Source: Ascarosepion bandense
Taxonomy: Eukaryota > Mollusca > Cephalopoda > Sepiida > Sepiidae
Direction: 5' to 3'
NCBI GenBank assembly: GCA_037127315.1
Contig: JBBBDQ010001688.1
Coordinates: 1,062,501 to 1,126,500 of the forward strand
Length of the DNA: 64,000 bases
The position numbers and the translations under genes were made by a program. The notes under the pieces were generated by a model, which worked only from the letters and a program-made list of their open reading frames with translations, was not told the DNA's origin and did not search any database. Shown here piece after piece: positions 23,910-35,552 of this stretch. Position 1 is the stretch's first letter. Each line of letters starts with the position of its first letter.

Positions 23910-23961
23910 TAACGTGTGTGTGTGTGTATGTGTGTGTGTGTGTCTGTGTGTATGTGTGTGT
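23910..23961. repeat. (GT)n microsatellite, interrupted
   Basis: GT run with TATG and CTG interruptions. Confidence 0.9.
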
Positions 23962-24084
23962 GTCAAAGAGAAACTAAATGAGTATCCACAAAAGTGCCTA
24001 TGTGTATGTTAGAGAAAGAAAGAGAGAAAAGTGAGAAATAATGAACGAAAGAGAGGAGAGAATTGGCGAAAATAAAGTGAAAGT

Positions 24085-24095
24085 GAGAGAGAGAG

Positions 24096-24130
<35 letters not shown>
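24085..24130. repeat. (GA)n(GT)n compound microsatellite
   Basis: Short GA run passing into GT. Confidence 0.9.
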
Positions 24131-24132
<2 letters not shown>

Positions 24133-24261
24133 GTGGGTGGATGAGTGGGTGTGGGTGTATGAGAGGGTGATGTCTACCCATCTTCGTTTGTTGGATAATG
24201 TATTTATATTCGAATGTGAAAATCAAAGCAAGTGACAATTTTAGATTGAGTGAAAGATGCA

Positions 24262-24450
24262 CGCGTTTGCGTGAGAATGTGTGTGTGCGTGTGTAAGAGA
24301 ATGTGTGTGCGTGTGTAAGAGAAAGAAACAATGAGAATGTGTGCGCGTGTGTAAGAGAAAGAAACAATGAGAATGTGTGCGCGTGTGTAAGAGAAAGAAA
24401 CAATGAGAATGTGTGTGCGTGTGTAAGAGAAAGAAACAAATAAATTCTTG
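24262..24450. repeat. 36-bp minisatellite
   Basis: Four to five units built on GAGAATGTGTGCGCGTGTGT plus AAGAGAAAGAAACAAT. Because 36 is a multiple of three, the minus strand is open and reads as a Ser/Leu/Thr/His repeat, which is an artefact. Confidence 0.9.
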
Positions 24451-24535
24451 TGTGCGTGAGCGTATATACTTTTTTCTGACACAACGTTAGAGAGTAAAGG
24501 AGTATCTAAAATAGGAGAGGCTCGTTATTTGAAAT

Positions 24536-24740
24536 AGAAATTGGAGTAGATAGACTAAACTATCGCCCGGTTTACACTCCACCCACGTCTATTGAACAGG
24601 TGACGAGGCTCATCCCTTATTCCCTGTTTAGGATGTGGTTTCCGGCTTTCTCTTTTCCAACCTTTTCACTTTTACGTAGCCCCCTGCGCATCAGTGGCGT
24701 TACCGCCTTGCTCGGGGTGATATGATTAAAGAAGAAAAAA
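24536..24740 (+). mobile_element. LINE-A tail element (~190 bp)
   Basis: Contains only the last part of the LINE-A family: CGCCCGGTTTACACTCCACC, a TTTCCGGCTTTCTCTTTTCC block, and GTAGCCCCCTGCGCATCAGT running to CCTTGCTCGGGGTGATATGA. Copies with closely similar left boundaries lie at 44505, 45298 and 52093, with a shorter one at 48583 (all minus). Confidence 0.75.
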
Positions 24741-24847
24741 AAAGATCCATTGCGTATATCTTTGCATGTATTTGACGTATCAATACATATGTGTGTATAT
24801 ATGTCGATGTACACATCTTATTTCGTAATTTGAACGAAACTATAAAT

Positions 24848-24895
24848 TTTATTATTATTATTATTATTATTATTAGTAGTAGTAGTAGTAGTAGT
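24848..24895. repeat. (ATT)n(AGT)n compound microsatellite
   Basis: About ten ATT units followed by about six AGT units. Confidence 0.95.
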
Positions 24896-25472
24896 TTAGC
24901 CTTGTAGTTTATTTTATTTTCAATGTTTTTTCTGTTTTGTTTTGTTTTGTTTTTTTGTTTTGTTTTTTTTTCATATCATTGGTGTGGTCGGAGGATTTTC
25001 ATGAAGCTTTTGTCATTCTTTAAAACGTTACACATTTTTTTAAATTCCTTATCGATTTTTATTTATTTATTGTTACTGTTATTCTTTTTAAACTAAACAG
25101 ACATTTAAAAAAAAAAGAAGCAAAATTCTTGAAACAATAGAATGTATGTCGGAATTTGATCGAGCGGCGCACTATCATGGCGGCGATTTGAATTCTGACT
25201 CAATGTACAATCAATTAATCTGTCACGCTGTCGCATTGAGAGCGATTTCTTCGGACATAAATGACAAACAAGATCCGGATATTAGTCCCAATAAATGAAC
25301 AGTATATCTCATCAATATTAGAGTTAAAAGGTTTAAGGTTGCTATGCACCCCTGGTAGCAATCACGATCTTTTAAATATTACATATTTACTGGCCAGCGT
25401 GTCTCAATTTTCCTGCCATTATCAATTATTCACTCTCTATTGCACTCACTTTCTTTATCTCTTTCATTATCA

Positions 25473-25512
<40 letters not shown>

Positions 25513-25543
25513 TTATTCATAAATTATAACATGGATAAGTTAC

Positions 25544-25594
25544 AATATCACTACAAAAGTAGCCATTTTGTTTCAACACTTTTGTAGTGATATT
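25544..25594. repeat. Perfect 17-bp-stem hairpin
   Basis: AATATCACTACAAAAGT is repeated as an exact inverse complement after a 17-base loop. Stem and loop share CTACAAAAGT and ATTTTGTTTC with the larger hairpin at 37155-37346, so the two are probably related fold-back elements. Confidence 0.85.
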
Positions 25595-25615
25595 ATATTA
25601 TTCCAACAATACTTG

Positions 25616-25616
<1 letters not shown>

Positions 25617-25650
<34 letters not shown>
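25617..25650. repeat. (TA)n microsatellite
   Basis: Perfect TA run adjoining the 3' end of LINE-A. Confidence 0.95.
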
Positions 25651-25653
<3 letters not shown>

Positions 25654-26195
25654 TAATCATATCGTCCCAAGCAAGGCATTTTTTTACTGACACTGCGCAG
25701 AGGGTTACATAGGAGGAAAGTGATGAGAAAGAGGGACAGGGTATAGAAGGTGTCAGGAAGTGGGTAAGAGAAGTGATGAGAATACTGATGTGATGAGAGT
25801 GGAGTGAACAGAGAAAGCAGCATGCGAGAGAGGATGCAAGTCAGTGAGATAGGTGATGACTATTAACTTTACATTTAAATTCTTGGTGATTGTAGCTGTC
25901 GGAGAAGCAAGTAAACAGAAGGGAATTCCACAGGCGGGAAGTGCGAGAAAAGAAGCTGTAGAGTAGAAGTTGTGTTTACAATTTATTGGTTTCACAGTAA
26001 AGGGGTGGGACCTAGTTGCTAATCTTGTGGCTCGAGTAAATTCATATATAGGTGGCACCAGTGAGCCAAGTTCATCGGAGCGGAAGCCGTGAAAGTATTT
26101 ACAGAAGAGACACAGGGAAGCTACATTACGCCGGTGAGAAAGTGACTGTATCCGAGCTGCCGAATCGGGAGCGATCACATTACTGATTCTCCGTT
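25651..26195 (-). mobile_element. LINE-A fragment: RT C-terminus and 3' UTR
   Basis: The minus strand is open for about 140 residues (26178 to 25753) with AARIQSLSHRRNVASLCLFC, EFTRATRLATRSHPFTVK and a shifted CGIPFCLL end. The 3' UTR ends CCTTGCTTGGGACGATATGA. Frameshifts near the end are likely, since the usual LWNSLP block is read as CGIPF. Confidence 0.8.
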
Positions 26196-26202
26196 GGATT
26201 TT

Positions 26203-26261
<59 letters not shown>
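26203..26261. repeat. (GT)n microsatellite
   Basis: Perfect GT run just beyond the 5' truncation point of LINE-A. Confidence 0.95.
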
Positions 26262-26264
<3 letters not shown>

Positions 26265-26423
26265 AGGGCTACTAAAATAAAAAAAATTGTAGAAAAATTT
26301 TTTAAAAATTTCTCTTACTTATTTTTTGAGCAGTGATTTCGGGAAACTGCTAAATATTCGGCAAGATATGAGAAACGTTAAGTAACTTCAAATTTCCTGA
26401 GATTGTAATTAGTAGTCAAATCG

Positions 26424-26425
26424 TT

Positions 26426-26461
<36 letters not shown>

Positions 26462-26508
26462 TGAGCAGGATAAGACAGACAGACAGACAGACGAATAGAT
26501 AGATAGAT
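26424..26508. repeat. (GATA)n and (GACA)n microsatellites
   Basis: A GATA run, a GACA run and a second GATA run separated by short spacers. Confidence 0.9.
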
Positions 26509-26759
26509 AATGAACAGCTTGAGAAATAATGATAATCTTTATTATCTAATCGCTTTGCCATTTTAAGATTATATTCCAGAATCCATCTTTCATTTGTCTG
26601 TCATTTTGTTTATTTTATACGTAACTTTATTTATCTTATTTTATTTAATAAGTTATCTTCTTCGTTCAAATATTGTAAACATGGACCCAACCAGATTTTA
26701 TACAACCATACTTTAACACCAAAAAATGTTTCCTTGTTAAAAACACGTCCAGCTATTTT

Positions 26760-27040
26760 TATAACCAGATGCACTTCCGGCCCTGATCGAGTTTTTACTG
26801 ACTCTTGACACGTCTTTCAGCTTTGCCCTTGTCGACAAAAAACAGATTTAGACGAGGGAAGGTTTTAATTTCAAGATTTCCGGGTTTTAAGGGAAGGGCG
26901 CTTCGACACGAATTATCAATGAAGTGTAATCGAGACGGTGGGTGGGATCCAGCTTCCGTGATCGCACATGCCCTTTTAAAAAGCAACTGGTTCCCATGCC
27001 TCACTGACGGTGGGTCTGTTTTGCCGGGCTAATTTTATGC
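26760..27040. other. GC-richer island, function unknown
   Basis: This 280-bp stretch is clearly more GC-rich than its flanks and is open on both strands (69 and 75 codons, complementary). No family is recognised. It could be part of an unrecognised transposon or an isolated conserved segment. Confidence 0.3.
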
Positions 27041-27460
27041 CACGTTGATTTGACAAGTAGTTATATCTTCGTTCCCAAACCGAAACTTGGCAAAGATTGT
27101 TCTGCTGGGGACATCGACACAGACTCTTGTCCAATGTGTACGCGAATGATTTTTAGGCAGGATGGGTACATTTTATATTTTTCACATTTTTCGCTGGATG
27201 GAAAAATTCGAATAAATGAATAATTAAAATTTATTTAGCTTTTTTTTTTTAATCAGCTTTGTAAGAATCAAAGAGAAATTAACAAGTGAAAATTCATCCA
27301 AATTTGGGTGTCGAAATCAAACCTCTGGTCTACATCATAATAACAAAAAATGTTTCACATTTGCGAAAAAAATGATTTTTTTAATTCAATAAATTATCCA
27401 GACGAGTATCTTTACTTTTGTTGTTTTTATCGCGATGTTCTTCGACATGTGCAGTAAGCT

Positions 27461-27573
27461 TGGATGTGTGAGTGGTGTATTGGATAATGGCTCGGAATTG
27501 TTAATCAAAGAACTGAGTTCCAATTCCAGTTAGGTTCGTTATATTCCCTTACGCGCAAATATCATTGGAGGAG
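27461..27573 (+). mobile_element. SINE-B head, interrupted copy
   Basis: Reads TGGATGTGTGAGTGGTGTAT, a GAGTTCCAATTCCAG B-box region and CTTACGCGCAAATATC. It then stops where LINE-A starts. A possible 5S tail trace (GTAAGCTT) precedes it. The copy resumes at 28173. Confidence 0.65.
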
Positions 27574-28160
27574 AATCTGCAATGTGATCGATACTGACTT
27601 AGCAGCTCGGCTGCAGTCGCTCACTCACCGGCGTGACGTGGCTTCTCTGTGTCTCTTCTATAAATACTTTCAAGGCTTCTGCTCCGATGAACTTAGATCA
27701 CTGGTACCCCATAGGTATGAATTTACACGAGCTACTAGATTAGCAACTAGGTCCCACCCCTTTTACAGTGAAACCGATAAAGTGTAACCGCAATTTCTAT
27801 TCTAACAGTTTCTTCCCTAACAATTTCTATTCTAACAGTTTCTTTCTATTCTAACAGTTTCTAACACGCACTTCCCACCTGTGGAATTCCCTTCCATATA
27901 CTTGCTTCCCCGACAGCTACAATCTTCAGGAATTTAAATGTAAGGTCAATAGACATCTTCTATCACACTAACTCACATCCTTACAAGCTCTTTTTCCATC
28001 TACTCCACCCACATCCTCGGTATCCTTATACGTCTATTACCCTCCTCCTGACATTTCCTATAACGAACCCCTTCGTTCTCGTCACTTTTCCCTATGTAAT
28101 CCCCTGCGCAACGGTGGCAGTAGAATGCCTTGCTTGGGGTGAGATGATTAAAAAAAAGAA
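27574..28160 (+). mobile_element. LINE-A fragment nested in SINE-B
   Basis: Plus-strand RT C-terminus (LQSLTHRRDVASLCLFYKYF, then EFTRATRLATRSHP) becomes frameshifted, with a short triplicated TTTCTATTCTAACAG segment near 27800-27860. The 3' UTR ends CCTTGCTTGGGGTGAGATGA with an A/AAAG tail. SINE-B sequence on both sides shows it inserted into that SINE. Confidence 0.8.
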
Positions 28161-28172
28161 AGAAAGAAAGAA

Positions 28173-28232
28173 AAGTATCAATCTACCGCTTCTCCCCCAG
28201 CTATGGATTAATTACTAAGATTGCATCAGTAA
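28173..28232 (+). mobile_element. SINE-B middle, continued
   Basis: Continues the SINE-B copy with CTTCTCCCCCAGCTATGGAT and TTGCATCAGTAAAAACATTA, matching 18309-18360. It leads straight into the satellite array. Confidence 0.7.
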
Positions 28233-31200
28233 AAACATTATTATCTCCAAAAAAACATTATTATCTCCAAAAAACATACCCATCTCCAAAAAACATTATT
28301 ATCTCCAAAAAAACATTATTATATAAAAAAACATTATTATCTCCAAAAAACATACTTATCTCAAAAAAACATTATTATCTCCAAAAAACATACTTATCTC
28401 CAAAAAAACATTATTATCTCCAAAAACATACTTATCTCCAAAAAAACATTATTATCTCCAAAAAACATACTTATCTCAACATTCAATATCTCCAAAACAT
28501 ACTTATCTCCAAAAACATACTTATCTCCAAAAAAACATTATTATCTCAAAAACATACTTATCTCCAAAAAAACATTATTATCTCCAAAATATACTTATCT
28601 CCAAAAAAACATTATTATCTCCAAAAAACATACTTATCTCAACAGTAATTATTATCTCCAAAAACATACTTATCTCCAAAAAAACATTATTATCTCCAAA
28701 AAACATACTTATCTCCAAAAAACATTATTATCTCCAAAAACATGCTTATCTCAAAAAACATTATCTCCAAAAAGCATATCTCCAAAAAAACATTATTATC
28801 TCCAAAAAGCATACTTATCTCCAAAAAAACATTATTATCTCAAAAAACATACTTATCTCCAAAAAAACATTATTATCTCAAAAAACATACTTATCTCCAA
28901 AAAAACATTATTATTAAAAAACATACTTATCTCCAAAAAAACATTATTATCTCCAAAAAACATACTTATCTCAAAAAAACATTATTATCTCCAAAAAACA
29001 TACTTATCTCCAAAAAAACATTAATATCTCCAAAAAACATACTTATCTCCAAAAAAACATTATTATCTCAAAAACATACTTATACCTCCAAAAAAAAACA
29101 TACTTATCTCCAAAAAACATTATTATCTCCAAAAAAAACATACTGCCAAAAAAACATTATTATCTCCAAAAAACACACTTATCTCAAAAAAACATTATTA
29201 TCTCAAAACATACTTATCTCCAAAAACATTATTATCTCAAAAAACATATTATCTCCAAAAAAAACATTATTATCTCAAAAAACATACTATCTCCAAAAAA
29301 ACATTATTATCTCCAAAAAAACATTATTATCTCCAAAAAAACATTATTATCTCCCAAAAACATACTTATCTCCAAAAAACATTATTATCTCCAAAAAACA
29401 TACTTATCTCAAAAAAACATACTTATCTCCAAAACATTATTATCTCCAAAAAAACATTATTATCTCCAAAAAACATTATTATCTCAAAAAACATACTTAT
29501 CTCCAAAAAAACATTATTATCTCCAAAAAACATACTTATCTCCAAAAAACATTATTATCTCCAAAAAATATACTTATCTCGAAAACTGTTAATATCTCCA
29601 AAAAACATACTTATCTCAAAAAACGTATACATACTCCAAAAAAACATTATTATCTCAAAATTGTATATCCAAAAAAGCATACTTATCTCCAAAAAAACAT
29701 ACTTATCTCCAAAAAAACAGTAACTATCTCAAAACATGCCCTTCCAAAAAACTTGGTATTATCTCAAAAAACATACTTATCTCCAAAAAAACATTATTAT
29801 CTCCAAAAGACATATATCTCCAAAAAAACATTATTATCTCCAAAAAACATACTTATCTCAAAAAACATTATTATCTCCAAAACATACTTATCTCCAAAAA
29901 AACAGTATTATCTCCAAAACATACTTATCTCAAAAAAACATTATTATCTCAAAAACATACTTATCTCCAAAAAAACATTATTATCTCAAAAAACATATGC
30001 CCTCTCCAAAAAAACATACTTATCCCAAAAAAACATTATTATCTCCAAAAAACATGTATCTCCAAAACATTATTATCTCAAAAACATATATCTCCAAAAA
30101 AACATTATTATCTCCAAAAAACATACTTATCTCCAAAAAACATTATTATCTCCAAAACACTCTTATCTCCAAAAAAACATTATTATCTCCAAAACATACT
30201 ATCTCCCAAAAAACATTATTATCTCCAAAAAACATACTTATCTCCAAAAAAACATTATTATCTCCAAAACATACTTACTATCTCAAAAAAAAACATACTT
30301 ATCTCCAAAAAAAACATTATTATCTCCAAAAAACATACTTATCTCAAAAAACATTAGTATCTCCAAAAACATACTTATCTCAAAAAAAACATTATCTCCA
30401 AAAAACATACTTATCTCCAAAAAAACATTATTATCTCCAAAAAACGCCTCCTCAAAAACAGTATATCTCAAAAAACATACTTATCTCAAAAAAACATTAT
30501 TATCTCCAAAAAAACATACTTATCTCAAAAAACATTATCTCCAAAACATACTTATCTCCAAAAAAACATACTTATCTCCAAAACATTATTATCTCAAAAA
30601 ACATACTTATCTCCAAAAAAAACATTATTATCTCCAAAACATACTTATCTCAAAAAACATTATTATCTCCAAAAAACATACTTATCTCCAAAAAACATTA
30701 TTATCTCCAAAAAACATACTTTTATCTCCAAAAAACATTATTATCTCAAAAAACATACTTATCTCAAAAAAGACAACAATGTCTCCAAAAAACATACCAG
30801 CATCTCCAAAACATTATTATCTCAAAAACACTTATCTCCAAAGCATTATTATCTCCAAAAAACATACTTATCTCTCCAAAAAACACTTCTTAATATCCCA
30901 AAACATACTTATCTCAAAAAAACATTATTATCTCAAGAAACATACTTATCTCCAAAAAACATTATTATCTCCAAAACATACTTATCTCAAAAAAACATTA
31001 TTATCTCAAAAAACATGCATATCTCAAAAAAACATTGTATCTCCAAAAAATAACCTCCTCCAAAAAACATTATCTCCAAAAAACATACTTATCTCCAAAA
31101 AACATTATTATCTCCTAAAAAACATACTTATCTCCAAAAACATTATTATCTCCAAAAACATACTTATCTCCAAAAAACATTATTATCTCCAAAAAACATA

Positions 31201-31770
31201 CTTATCTCCAAAAAACATTATTATCTCCAAAAAACATACTTATCTCCAAAAAAACATTATTATCTCCAAAAAACATACTTATCTCCAAAAAACATTATTA
31301 TCTCCAAAAAACATACTTATCTCCAAAAAACATTATTATCTCCAAAAAACATACTTATCTCCAAAAAAACATTATTATCTCCAAAAAACATACTTATCTC
31401 CAAAAAAACATTATTATCTCCAAAAAACATACTTATCTCCAAAAAACATTATTATCTCCAAAAAACATACTTATCTCCAAAAAACATTATTATCTCCAAA
31501 AAACATACTTATCTCCAAAAAATCACTTATTATCTCCAAAAAAACATACTTATCTCCAAAAAACATTATTATCTCCAAAAAACATACTTATCTCCAAAAA
31601 AACATTATTATCTTCCAAAAACATACTTATCTCCAAAAAACATTATTATCTCCAAAAAACATACTTATCCAAAAACATTATTATCTCCAAAAAACATACT
31701 TATCTCCAAAAAACATTATTATCTCCAAAAAACATACTTATCTCCAAAAAAACATTATTATCTCCAAAAA
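28231..31770 (+). repeat. 3.5-kb satellite-like array of 20+20-bp units
   Basis: Two alternating ~20-bp monomers, ACATTATTATCTCC plus an A-run and ACATACTTATCTCC plus an A-run, form a ~38-40-bp dimer repeated about 90 times. A-run length varies from about 3 to 8. Units near the right end (31080-31770) are the most regular; 29580-30060 and 30760-31070 hold many irregular units. Neither monomer contains TAA, TAG or TGA on the plus strand, so all frames stay open. This explains the false 1010-codon frame at 28742-31774. Confidence 0.95.
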
Positions 31771-31850
31771 ATAAAATAAAATTGCATACAAAATATCCAG
31801 ATTTCGGCATTAAATAACCTACAGAGGTTGAAATGCCACTAAACAAAATT
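31771..31850 (+). mobile_element. SINE-B 3' end, continued
   Basis: After the array, TTTCGGCATTAAATAACCTA and CAGAGGTTGAAATGCC match the terminal segment of the other SINE-B copies. This closes the element that began at 27461. Confidence 0.7.
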
Positions 31851-32404
31851 ATTATGTAAGCAATTATTAATTAAGCAATTATTATTCCTTAATGTGAGTG
31901 ACAAGTAAAGTCTGTAAATTGTTTGTTGAGCCAAGATAACTCAATATTATCAGAGATTTGTCGACTGTTACATGTGGACCATTTCAACTTGTGAAACCAC
32001 TGATATATCGGAAAATACTTGGCGCCTCTCTCTCTCTCTCTCTCTTTCAAATGGCTATAATTTATCTGAAGCGTTATAAATTCTGAAAAATACTGCAAAA
32101 GTCATACCTTGTCAAGTTCTATGACAGTTTTCGGGTTTCCTCTCTGTTTCGGCTTTGTGTGCATCGAAGAAACAAGAAGAAGCAGAAAGAAAAGGTGTGT
32201 AGAGGGAGGGGGTGACGCCCCAAATTATTTAAAGAAAATGCTGGACAATTTCACGAATGAACTATTTGATTACTTTTTATAAACCTTCCAATATTTTTTG
32301 TGATACCTCGTAAATATATTATGATGTGATGGTAAACAAACCCTCAGATGAGAAACCTCGATTCTTACTAGGTGCGGCCTAGTGTCAAATATCAGCTACA
32401 TTTA

Positions 32405-32935
32405 CTAAATACTAGCAGGATAGCCCGGCGTTGCCCGGGTGTAATGAAAGCTTTAAAACTAATCCATGGTCCTGGAGCCCAGACTCTTTGGACGTTGGGA
32501 CGAAAAACTAAAAAGCAATAGTTGTTTCCTGTTAAAGCGAAACCGTTGACTGAAAGAAAAATCAATGGATGTAAGTCAAATTTTGATTTCATGGTATCGA
32601 TATCAAATTTTCTGCACTATTGTAAGAACTGCAACCTTGAAACTTCTGAATATCGTTTTTTATGGCTTTGTCTATGAGTGTATCAAATTTGATTAAAATT
32701 GGACCACTCCTTCTATAACCCGATTGTTTCGATTATCGATTTTCAATATTTATTGGGAGGTACCTCGACACAAAACCTAGCTAAGGACACTCGCGGACGC
32801 TTATAGTACAACTGTGTCAATTTTCAAGAAAATCGGTTCAACCGTTTCAGAGTCTACGGGTAACGGACACACACACATACACACAGACGCACACACAGAG
32901 AAAAAGTTCCATTTATAAATAAGTTAAGATTTATA
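32405..32935 (+). mobile_element. Dispersed repeat with GC-rich 5' end, unclassified
   Basis: Starts TACTAGCAGGATAGCCCGGC and GTTGCCCGGG. Ends with AAAATCGGTTCAACCGTTTC, then an ACACACAC stretch and TTATAAATAAGTTAAGAT. This layout (TACTAGC.. CCCGG.. CGTTGCCCGGG start, ATCGGTTCARCCGTTT near the end) is common in invertebrate retroposon ends. No coding part was seen. Confidence 0.55.
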
Positions 32936-33349
32936 ACACAGTGGAGTGATAATGATTAATGAGTGATAATAATTGTGATTCTCCAAGGATCTTCACATAA
33001 CCGGAATCCCAGAAGTGATTTTCGTTTTTCAATTGGTCTATCAAATTTGAGAAATATTTTACTTATTTTATGAGCTGTATTCATTTATGAGGAGTTTGAT
33101 TATTATTTGATTATTTAATTAAATATTTAATTAAACATTTTTATTTATTTATTTCGGATAATCTTATGTACAATGTCATATGCGTTTTATGCAACTCAAA
33201 TAATCCGAATGAGGCGCGTTCTCATCCCCGTCACTGAACCCTCCGCCTGGTGCCTTTTGACTAACCTCGCTTTCTCTCCCCTATTGAAACTTCATAAAAC
33301 GTTATTTTTCTAGACCACCTCGGAAGGTGATTAAGATACTGGAAATTTC

Positions 33350-33610
33350 TTAATGCAATAGGAATAGATAAGTTCACCTACCGCCTGGTTCACACACCCA
33401 CCCTTTTTTTTTTGGGTTTTTTTTTTTATTTTGTTTTGTTTTTTAACAAAAGTAAAAATTTATCCGTTGTGTCATGTTTAAGATTAGGTTACCAGTTTTT
33501 TCTCAAGTTATTTTTTTCTTTTTCATTTTGAGTTGCTCTTTACGTCTTGGTGACATTATCACTTTGCTTGGGGCGGTGCCTCTTACTCTGTAACCCTCTA
33601 CATCGAGTGG
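33350..33610 (+). mobile_element. Possible decayed LINE-A tail element
   Basis: CACCTACCGCCTGGTTCACA resembles the CGCCCGGTTCACACTCC start of the LINE-A tail elements, and CTTTGCTTGGGG lies near the end. The match is poor in between. Confidence 0.3.
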
Positions 33611-34404
33611 CTCTTAAGCCTTTTACAGGATAAACATTATTGTAAAAAGTTTTTTCTTTTTTATACCAAGGTACATATTCCTGGGCAAATTCTTCTTTTT
33701 TGTTTCCAATGAGAAATTAAAGTTTGTTAATGAATGCACGTGAACAACAAAGCCTACCAGGAAATCAACATTTTAAGAGTGCAACTCAAAAGAGAATCAA
33801 CGGAAAAACAAAACGGAAAATCCGTGTATTGTTTCTTGTTTCAAGTGACGTGAAAAAAGCAATTAATACTATGTAAATGAGATAAGAAGGTGATCACGAA
33901 ATCTGTGATAAGTAAAAAAATGGGTTTCTCTAGAACAAAAGATTCGTTTTAATTTGTGTACTTTAAATCGGGAAGAGTACACTTCACTCCGATAGAACTT
34001 TCCGGTTTTAAATGGGTTAATCTGTGTTCTGAGGAAGTGGTTTACAAGTACCTTCTACCGATTAAATATACGCCTTCATTTTTTAAATATGCAACCGGAC
34101 AAAACTACTTCTTGCAGCAAACATTATAAATAAATACTCCCTGACGAGTGGACCGGCTACAAAACTCTTCAGTTTGGATGCTAAAGGTAACATCAATTAG
34201 CCAAGTGAAAGTCTTTGTAATTTACCCCAAAATATGATCGAAAGTATTTGGGTTGAAAAAAATTACGGCGTCTTCCTTGATGAATTTAATCTTAACATCA
34301 AAAAACTAATTAGAGAAAGGAAATGATAAAAAAAAATAAATACTCATCATTATCTACATTATTCAATGAAACATATTTAATGAAGCTATGTTGCTTAAAT
34401 GTGT

Positions 34405-34441
34405 GTGTATACACACACACATACACATTTATACACACACA

Positions 34442-34484
<43 letters not shown>
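34405..34484. repeat. CA/TA compound microsatellite
   Basis: Interrupted CA/TA then a pure TA run reaching the left arm of the fold-back element. Confidence 0.9.
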
Positions 34485-34490
<6 letters not shown>

Positions 34491-35136
34491 CAGGTTTCAT
34501 TGAATAATATAGACAAGTTCTGTCTATTTTGTGTAAGATCCTTTCGTATGTTCTGATTAGCTTGATAGTGTTGTCATGGAAAGCCGACAAGAAATCGCAA
34601 TAATTGTTGATTTTTTTTTATCATGTCTGAGCTTTCGGCTTACATAAGCCATTATCAAAGGATGAACATTTAATATACAGTGAACATAGACCATTTAAAT
34701 TATTAACAGAGTGGAGTTATACAGAGAAAATTAAGCAGGTCCATTTTTTGTGTCGCACGTCGCTACAGGCCGAGAAGGAATGGTGGTAGTGGGTTTTTGG
34801 TCAATTAAGTGTATAGTGGCATGAGGGGATTGGTCTGGGGACTGCTACTACTATGGGTGTAGGGGATAAGTATAATTATAAGTTTAATTTTCTCGTATAA
34901 CTCCACTCTGTTAATTATTTAATTGTTCTATGTTCACTGAACATTAAATGTTCATCCTTTGATAATGGCTTATGTAAGCCGAAAGCTCAGACCTGATAAA
35001 AAAATCAACAATTATTGCGATTTCTTGTCGTCTTTCCATGACAACACTATCAAGCTAATCAGATCATAAGAAAAGGATCTTACACAAAATAATTAGACAG
35101 AACTTGTCTATATTATTCAATGAAACCTGTATTAAT
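34485..35136. mobile_element. Large fold-back element (arms ~250 bp)
   Basis: Left arm 34485-34734 and right arm 34884-35136 are inverted copies of each other with scattered differences, around a 149-bp non-repeated centre. Each arm includes GAGCTTTCGGCTTACATAAG, a CTCCACTCTGTTAAT segment, and an outer end with TTAATACAGGTTTCATTGAA. Both ends adjoin TA/CA microsatellites. No coding region; consistent with a non-autonomous fold-back transposon. Confidence 0.85.
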
Positions 35137-35159
35137 GAAAAAATGCTGCCAAAATGCAC

Positions 35160-35214
<55 letters not shown>
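35137..35214. repeat. ATGCTGCC module plus (TA)n
   Basis: AAAATGCTGCCAAAATGCAC continues into a TA run (35165-35214), the same order as at 517-565. Confidence 0.7.
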
Positions 35215-35215
<1 letters not shown>

Positions 35216-35218
<3 letters not shown>

Positions 35219-35365
35219 TCATCTGCAGACGGTCCTGTTTCGCTGTATCACACATAGTTCACCAGTACGGTTAGACATGCGATTACCAGGATTGAAATCC
35301 GACAGATTTCACATCAATCGGCGATTCCACCTCTAAGCTCTCAGCACACAGTGGAGGAAGAGAGA
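35216..35365 (-). mobile_element. SINE-C copy, tRNA-derived
   Basis: The minus strand has GAGCTTAGAGGTGGAATCGC (A-box region), GGATTTCAATCC (B-box region), and the core GTGATACAGCGAAACAGGAC, ending ATGAAAC next to TA repeats. It parallels 4630-4765. Confidence 0.7.
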
Positions 35366-35506
35366 TTTTAACGTGTTATATACACAATATAAACACACGC
35401 CAGTAGACGAGAGTGTTCAAATTCATTACTGAATGAACAATGCGTAGATCCGTGAGTAGCTACTGTTTTAAAGTCTACCATTTCTCCATAGTGCTCAATT
35501 GGCGAG

Positions 35507-35550
<44 letters not shown>
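35507..35550. repeat. (TA)n microsatellite
   Basis: Perfect TA run. Confidence 0.95.

Positions 35551-35552
<2 letters not shown>

Noticed and set aside
26795..27032. A gene in the GC-richer island
   Set aside because: Frames of similar length are open on both strands with no recognisable domain, start context or splice signals. Listed only as an unexplained island.
28742..31774. 1010-codon open frame, plus a 385-codon frame overlapping it at 29736-30893
   Set aside because: Both lie inside the 20+20-bp satellite. The units contain no TAA, TAG or TGA on the plus strand, so every frame stays open whatever indels occur. The protein is only a permuted repeat of the DNA unit.
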